Origin: DATKMS01 sp041497995
GTDB taxonomy: Bacteria > Desulfobacterota > Binatia > HRBIN30
DNA: 15,940 nt
Reading direction: 5' to 3'
NCBI GenBank assembly: GCA_041497995.1
Contig: JBGQHM010000120.1
Coordinates: 1-15,940 of the forward strand
The notes beneath the pieces were generated by a model. The model did no database searches and was not told where the DNA came from. It was given only the letters and a program-made list of their open reading frames with translations. The translations under genes were made by a program, and so were the position numbers. This document shows positions 14,439 through 15,940 of this stretch, piece after piece; positions within the stretch are counted from its first letter, which is position 1, and every line of letters starts with the position of its first letter.

Positions 14439-15940
14439 GTGCACAGACGACGTGCGGCCCTGCCGATCCTTTTGCTCATTCTCCTGCTGCTTCCGGGTTG
14501 GGCTTGGGCGCAAGTCGATACGGAAACGCCGACAGAGACTCCCACGGAAACACCGACCGAGACCCCAACCGAGACCGCGACAGAGACGCCGACCGACACG
14601 CCGACCGACACGCCGACGGAAACCGCGACGGACACGGCGACGCCGACAGCGACGGAAACGCCCACCGCTGCGCCGTTGCCAACGGATACGCCAACCGAGA
14701 CTCCGACTGATACCCCGACCGCAGCGCCGACTGACACCCCAACGGAGACGCCCACTGAAACCCCAGTGGGCACAGCGACCGATACGCCAACGGAGACCCC
14801 CACCGACACGCCGACTGACACCCCAACGGAGACGCCCACAGAAACCCCAGCGGGCACACCGACCGATACGCCCACCGAGACGCCCACCGACACGCCGACT
14901 GAAACCGCCGTGCCCACTGACACGCCGACGGAGACGCCAACGCCAACGGACACTCCCACCGCCGCTCCAACGGATACGGCGACAGAAACGCCGACGTCCA
15001 CTGCCACGTCGATCGACACACCGACACCCACTGACACGCCGACCGAGACACCAACGCCGACCGCCACCAACACCCCGTTCGCACAGATCAACATCGGGAC
15101 GGGCGTCGGGATCCAAGGCGGGAGCGTGTCGATCACCACCAGCTTGATCACCGGCGGCCTGGAGGTTGCTGGGACAAGCAACGACTTCACGTACCAGAAC
15201 ACCGTGCTCAGTCTGGGTCCGGCAAACTGTGTGCTCGACGCCAGCCTTGCAAGCCTTACCAAGATGCTGACGGCAAGCCCTTCCACGACGGGTACGACCA
15301 CCACCGTCACCGTGTCCGTGCAGGGCCCACCGTCGCCGAATCTCGACCCGATTCCGGACGGCCCGCTTTACACGTGCACGTTCGATATCCAACCGGCCGC
15401 GCCGCCGGATGACTATCCGATCGTCAACTCCAACCTCCTCGCGCTCGATCCTGGTGCGCTGAGCCTGCCCGTGTTCGGTGGCGACGGACTCGTGACCGTC
15501 GCGCTCTTCGTCCCCACCTTCACCGTCACGCCGACCGCGACGGAGACACCAACGATCACGCCAACCCCAACAGAAACTGACACTCCCGCGCCAACGGACA
15601 CGCCGACGGAGACGCCGACGCCGACGGACACTCCCACTCCCCTCCCGACGGATACGGCGACGGAAACGCCGACGATCACGCCCACGGCGACCGACACGCC
15701 GACGCCTACCGTGACGCCGACGGCTACCAATACCCCGTTCGCCCAGATCAACATCGGGAGCGGCGTCGGGATCCAAACCGGGAGCGTGTCGATCACCACT
15801 AGCTTGGTCACCGGCGGCCTGCAGGTTGCCGGGACAAGCAACGACTTCACGTACCAGAACACCGTGCTCAGTCTGGGTCCGGCAAACTGTGTGCTCGACG
15901 CCAGCCTTGCAAGCCTTACCAAGATGCTGACGGCAAGCCC
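14439..15940 (+). CDS. Secreted Thr/Pro-stalk protein with repeated cohesin-like domains (runs off window)
   Basis: The frame is open for 500 codons to the window end. The GTG start encodes MHRRR followed by a Leu/Ile core and an AWA-Q cleavage site (residue 24/25), a clear signal peptide. Residues about 29-213 are a low-complexity stalk of T-[E/D]-T-P units. Residues 214-358 form a globular domain with an INIGTGVGIQGGSVSITTSL opening, GGLEVAGTSNDFTYQNTVLS, NCVLDASL, and IPDGPLYTCTFDIQPAAPPD, ending in VTVALFV. This order resembles a cohesin, and Cys264 and Cys313 may pair. A second stalk (359-433) leads to a second, nearly identical domain from 434, cut by the window edge. Role by inference: a scaffold holding dockerin-bearing proteins such as the upstream propeller. 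An alternative is an adhesin with unrelated beta-sandwich repeats. No surface anchor is visible because the C-terminus is missing. Confidence 0.82.
   Translation, partial: MHRRRAALPILLLILLLLPGWAWAQVDTETPTETPTETPTETPTETATETPTDTPTDTPTETATDTATPTATETPTAAPLPTDTPTETPTDTPTAAPTDTPTETPTETPVGTATDTPTETPTDTPTDTPTETPTETPAGTPTDTPTETPTDTPTETAVPTDTPTETPTPTDTPTAAPTDTATETPTSTATSIDTPTPTDTPTETPTPTATNTPFAQINIGTGVGIQGGSVSITTSLITGGLEVAGTSNDFTYQNTVLSLGPANCVLDASLASLTKMLTASPSTTGTTTTVTVSVQGPPSPNLDPIPDGPLYTCTFDIQPAAPPDDYPIVNSNLLALDPGALSLPVFGGDGLVTVALFVPTFTVTPTATETPTITPTPTETDTPAPTDTPTETPTPTDTPTPLPTDTATETPTITPTATDTPTPTVTPTATNTPFAQINIGSGVGIQTGSVSITTSLVTGGLQVAGTSNDFTYQNTVLSLGPANCVLDASLASLTKMLTAS
14523..15077 (+). repeat. 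Acidic Thr/Pro tetrapeptide repeat (T-E/D-T-P stalk)
   Basis: About 185 codons read almost entirely as T-E-T-P, T-D-T-P or T-A-T-P units, a 12-base periodicity with freely varying synonymous Thr and Pro codons. A larger internal duplication is visible: about 62 bp from 14727 (reading TDTPTETPTETPVGTATDTP) recurs 84 bp later at 14811 with few changes. The stalk should be extended, is a candidate for O-glycosylation, and is more acidic than a plain TP linker. Its antisense strand gives long false frames rich in VSVGVSVG. Confidence 0.85.
15061..15280 (+). repeat. First copy of a 660-bp-spaced near-identical intragenic repeat
   Basis: Bases 15061-15280 match 15721-15940 with 12 mismatches in 220 by my count (8 in the first 60, 4 in the next 60, none in the last 110 from 15171). 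The copy covers the end of the stalk and the first part of the cohesin-like domain. The match also reaches back into the stalk (14921 region against 15599 region) with an 18-bp length difference. Confidence 0.9.
15721..15940 (+). repeat. Second copy of the intragenic repeat, cut by the window edge
   Basis: This is the second copy of the stalk-end plus cohesin-like module, offset by exactly 660 bp (220 codons) from 15061-15280 and in the same frame. Because the window ends inside perfectly matching sequence, the number of further copies cannot be known here. Confidence 0.9.

Noticed and set aside
14523..15077. CRISPR-like or satellite array
   Set aside because: The periodicity is 12 bases and continuous within an open frame, with no unique spacers. 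It is coding low-complexity sequence.
13295..15310. Long minus-strand frame encoding a VSVGVSVG-rich 671-residue product
   Set aside because: It is the antisense of the T-[E/D]-T-P stalk and the propeller gene. The Val/Ser/Gly repetition is the direct complement of ACN-CCN codons, and the + strand has signal peptides, Shine-Dalgarno sites and recognisable domains.
14397..15922. Other long minus-strand frames (Arg/Gly-rich and VSVG-rich) over the stalk region
   Set aside because: Same cause: low-complexity repeats keep all frames free of stops. No ribosome binding site or family-like sequence supports them.

Overview
The window is GC-rich bacterial DNA, densely packed with short intergenic gaps. 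No rRNA, tRNA, phage, transposon or CRISPR signal was found. The gene mix is a wax-ester synthase/DGAT-type acyltransferase beside an acyl-CoA synthetase, a DUF3047 protein, a MacAB/LolCDE-like ABC system with a membrane-fusion adaptor, and secreted Thr/Pro-rich proteins with cohesin-like and dockerin-like modules. This suggests an uncultured Gram-negative, didermic soil or sediment bacterium of the former Deltaproteobacteria sphere (for example Binatota-like or Myxococcota/Desulfobacterota-like). That placement is inference from gene content only.

Region 1 (1-4761, minus strand) is a tightly coupled operon. In transcription order it holds an ABC ATPase, two different FtsX/MacB-type permeases, a HlyD/MacA-type periplasmic adaptor, and a DUF3047 secreted protein cut by the window edge. 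Three of the four junctions overlap by 1-4 bases. Together they look like a trans-envelope exporter or lipid/lipoprotein-handling machine with an unknown periplasmic partner. A 60-bp gap before the adaptor gene carries heptamer repeats.

Region 2 (4762-8725, minus strand) holds a YbaK-type aminoacyl-tRNA deacylase homologue followed by a strong hairpin, and upstream of it an acyl-CoA synthetase directly behind a WS/DGAT acyltransferase (20-bp gap). The last pair could activate fatty acids and esterify them to wax esters or triacylglycerol.

Region 3 (8829-12784) holds an AmpG-like MFS transporter (+), a convergent alpha/beta hydrolase fused to a multi-pass membrane domain (-), and a divergent soluble alpha/beta hydrolase with a helical N-terminal part (+).

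Region 4 (12881-15940, + strand) is the most interesting. A secreted seven-repeat FG-GAP/VCBS beta-propeller protein ends in a Thr/Pro linker and a dockerin-like pair of calcium loops. Ten bases downstream, with a perfect Shine-Dalgarno over the stop codon, begins a second secreted protein. It is built from T-[E/D]-T-P stalks alternating with a duplicated ~145-residue cohesin-like domain and runs off the window. The pair looks like a small, non-cellulosomal cohesin-dockerin (scaffoldin plus client) system at the cell surface.
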